Assembly: GCA_003211135.1 (NCBI GenBank)
Contig: QCTN01000006.1
Span: forward strand, 1-64,000
Length of the DNA: 64,000 nucleotides
From: Prochlorococcus sp. AG-673-L20
GTDB lineage: Bacteria; Cyanobacteriota; Cyanobacteriia; PCC-6307; Cyanobiaceae
Reading direction: 5' to 3'
A program made the position numbers and the translations under genes. Positions 62,318 through 64,000 of this stretch are shown here, in pieces; the first letter of the stretch is position 1; each line of letters starts with the position of its first letter. The notes beneath the pieces were generated by a model. That model made no database searches. It was not told the DNA's origin and was given only the letters and a program-made list of their open reading frames with translations.

Positions 62318-62806
62318 ATGAGAATATTTAATATTAATTTTCCAAAAAATAAAAAAATTATATTAGAAGAAGATGATAACTTTAACAAATATGATCGATA
62401 TGGTGAAATTGGGAAATTAGTAAAAGAAGCAAGGATTCAAAACAATCTTTCTATTAAAGAATTATCTAATATCTCGAAAATTCCAATATCTTCTATAGAT
62501 TCAATTGAGAATAATATTACAGAACTTAGACCCAGAGACCCTTTTCTAAGGTCAATATTATCTAAACTAGAAAAATGTTTATCTTTGAAAAATAATACTT
62601 TGGTAGGGTTAAGAATAAATGAAACTAATACTTTCGAAAAAAATAAAAAAAATTACATTTTAAGGAAGTTTGATTTCCTAAATTCCTGGCAGGGAAGTTT
62701 TTTTTATTTTTTATTTTTAATTTTGATACTATTTTTTCTTAATCGATACTTTATTTCAAATATAAATATTATAGAGATTCAAATTATTGAGGAAAAAGGA
62801 AAATAA
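62318..62806 (+). CDS. RodZ-like helix-turn-helix membrane protein
   Basis: 162 residues: a cytoplasmic HTH_25-type DNA-binding-like domain (LVKEARIQNNLSIKELSNIS, residues 33-52, then ELRPRDPFLRSILSKLEK) and one membrane segment near 130-145, with a short external end. This is the RodZ layout without its usual C-terminal beta-domain. RodZ links MreB to cell shape; a shortened homologue is common in Prochlorococcus-like genomes. Confidence 0.75.
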   Translation: MRIFNINFPKNKKIILEEDDNFNKYDRYGEIGKLVKEARIQNNLSIKELSNISKIPISSIDSIENNITELRPRDPFLRSILSKLEKCLSLKNNTLVGLRINETNTFEKNKKNYILRKFDFLNSWQGSFFYFLFLILILFFLNRYFISNINIIEIQIIEEKGK

Positions 62807-62821
62807 AATATAACTGGTGAT

Positions 62822-64000
62822 CTATTTGCTTATTCTCCCATAATTATTTCCAAGCTCACTATATTTTTGTAAATTCAAATCTATCTCGTCAAGAGTTTGA
62901 TTTAATTTCCATTTCCAATTGTTAGTAATTGTTCCTGGAGTATTTAATCTACTTGAGTCATCTAAAGATAAGATATCTTGTATTGGAGAGATAAAAAGAT
63001 TTGCTTTTGTTCTCATGCCAATTTCCATTAAATTCCAGGAGGGATCATTTGAGTATTTATAGTTATCTTTAATATGATTTTTAACATTAATATCTAAATA
63101 TTCCCACCACGAAGTGGTAGTAGCGTTATCGTGAGTTCCTGTATATACAACCCAGTTCTCTTTTTCGATATTTTTAGGTAGATAAGGATTGTTTTCGTTA
63201 CCGTCAAATGCGAATTGCAAAATCTTCATACCAGGTAATTCATAATTGTCTCTTAAAAGTTTTACGTCTTTAGTTATTACTCCTAAATCCTCAGCAATAA
63301 TAGGTAGATAATCAGACTTTAAATCTTTTTTTAAAATATTTAATAGCTCTTTGCCAGGGGATTTAATCCAAGTCCCGTTAATTGCATTTTTGGCATTACC
63401 ATCAACTCTCCAGTATCCAGCCAACGCTCTAAAGTGATCAAGTCTTAAAATGTCAACAAGTTCAAATTGTCTTTTAAATCTTTTTCTCCACCACTTAAAA
63501 GCTGTTCTTTTGTGCTTAGCCCAATAGTAAGTGGGCGTTCCCCATAATTGTCCTGTAGATGAGAAGTAATCTGGCGGCACTCCACTTTGAAAAAGTAAAT
63601 CTCCATTTTGAGATATTGAAAATAGAGATTTATTACTCCATACATCCGCACTGTCTCTTGAAACATAAAAAGGTAAATCACCTATAAGTGTAATTCCGTT
63701 AGTTTTGGCAAAAACTTTGATTTCCATCCACTGTTTATCAAGATGCCATTGTATTAATTTTGTTTTAAGCATTTCATTTTTTTTGTCCTTTATCCATGTT
63801 TTTATAAATTCATTTTTCTTTTGCTTAAACTCCAATGGCCACTCCCACCAAGGCAACATATTGAATTCCTCTCTTATGATCATAAATATTGAATATTCTT
63901 CAACCCAAGAATTTTTTTTATTCCATAAATAAAAATTATTTTTCCTCTCTTCAGATTGAGATTCCCAATCAACTAAAAGATACTCTCCTAATTTTTTAGA
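62822..64000 (-). CDS. malQ: 4-alpha-glucanotransferase (partial)
   Basis: 392 codons in the window, open across the right edge, so the N-terminus is missing. The frame continues upstream of the Met at 63883 without a stop (WVEEYSIF), so that Met is internal. Glycoside-hydrolase-77 features: FYVSRDSADVWSN, DILRLDHFRALAGYW, IIAEDLGVI and WVYTG-like YTGTHDNAT. It moves glucan units in glycogen metabolism. Confidence 0.92.
   Translation of the reverse strand, partial: SKKLGEYLLVDWESQSEERKNNFYLWNKKNSWVEEYSIFMIIREEFNMLPWWEWPLEFKQKKNEFIKTWIKDKKNEMLKTKLIQWHLDKQWMEIKVFAKTNGITLIGDLPFYVSRDSADVWSNKSLFSISQNGDLLFQSGVPPDYFSSTGQLWGTPTYYWAKHKRTAFKWWRKRFKRQFELVDILRLDHFRALAGYWRVDGNAKNAINGTWIKSPGKELLNILKKDLKSDYLPIIAEDLGVITKDVKLLRDNYELPGMKILQFAFDGNENNPYLPKNIEKENWVVYTGTHDNATTTSWWEYLDINVKNHIKDNYKYSNDPSWNLMEIGMRTKANLFISPIQDILSLDDSSRLNTPGTITNNWKWKLNQTLDEIDLNLQKYSELGNNYGRISK

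Noticed and set aside
63883-63883. Met at 63883 as the malQ start
   Set aside because: The frame stays open and MalQ-like upstream to the window edge, so this Met is internal.

Overview
The window is low-GC, tightly packed DNA from a marine picocyanobacterium, almost certainly a high-light-adapted Prochlorococcus. Supporting signs are genes for PsbY, a 35-residue high-light-inducible protein, CyanoP, carotene isomerase CrtH and tandem porins, very short intergenic gaps, and strong A/T codon bias. All identifications were made by reading; no database search was run, and counts and repeat boundaries were made by eye.

Region 1 (about 1-18.63 kb) is a genomic island built at a tRNA-Pro(UGG) gene on the minus strand. 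The intact tRNA is at 10104-10177. Displaced or decayed copies of its 3' half lie at 1363, 3944, 4789, 7977 and (tiny) 8172. An orphan 5' half lies at 18588-18630. They divide the island into stacked segments: 1363-3943 (small genes, an SDR reductase, broken fragments); 3944-4788 (one lipoprotein-like gene); segment A, 4789-7976 (DnaB-like ATPase, unknown 282-residue protein, PrsW-like protease); segment B, 7977-10103 (two small genes and a lone ABC-3 metal permease); and element C, 10137-18630. Short paired motifs, TCGCTAA-like in A, B and C and AGATCC in the oldest segment, recur at segment ends about one helical turn apart. They look like integrase arm-binding sites.

Element C (8.45 kb between 43-bp direct repeats) is the notable system. 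It has an integrase next to the tRNA, a second catalytic-domain-only tyrosine recombinase, a primase-DUF3987 helicase, an excisionase-like protein, and an overlapping minus-strand operon with a small-terminase-like protein and an HNH nuclease. No capsid, portal, large terminase or tail genes are visible. This is the composition of a phage satellite and fits the tRNA-borne Prochlorococcus elements called tycheposons. A and B lack an integrase but share C's arm motifs, so C may move them in trans. C is also strongly enriched in the hexamer CTGCAG (16 by eye, against about 8 in the other 55 kb).

Region 2 (18.6-24.4 kb) has apt, small genes, two 396-residue porin genes sharing a 1,036-bp apparently identical tract, a zinc-ribbon protein, hli and tRNA-Lys(UUU).

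Region 3 (24.3-64 kb) is ordinary core genome: psbY, trmFO, crtH, a response regulator with a degenerate receiver, a monothiol glutaredoxin-BolA pair, plsC, pdxJ, a recC-(methyltransferase)-recB-recD operon, a DEAD-box helicase behind a start-proximal hairpin, an ABC exporter, psbP, recR-lipA, the lysA-cdaA-uppS-bioB-trhO run, rimI, clpC, gldA, a hydrolase, cdsA, an amino-acid decarboxylase, an ABC1 kinase, a RodZ-like protein, and malQ cut by the right edge.
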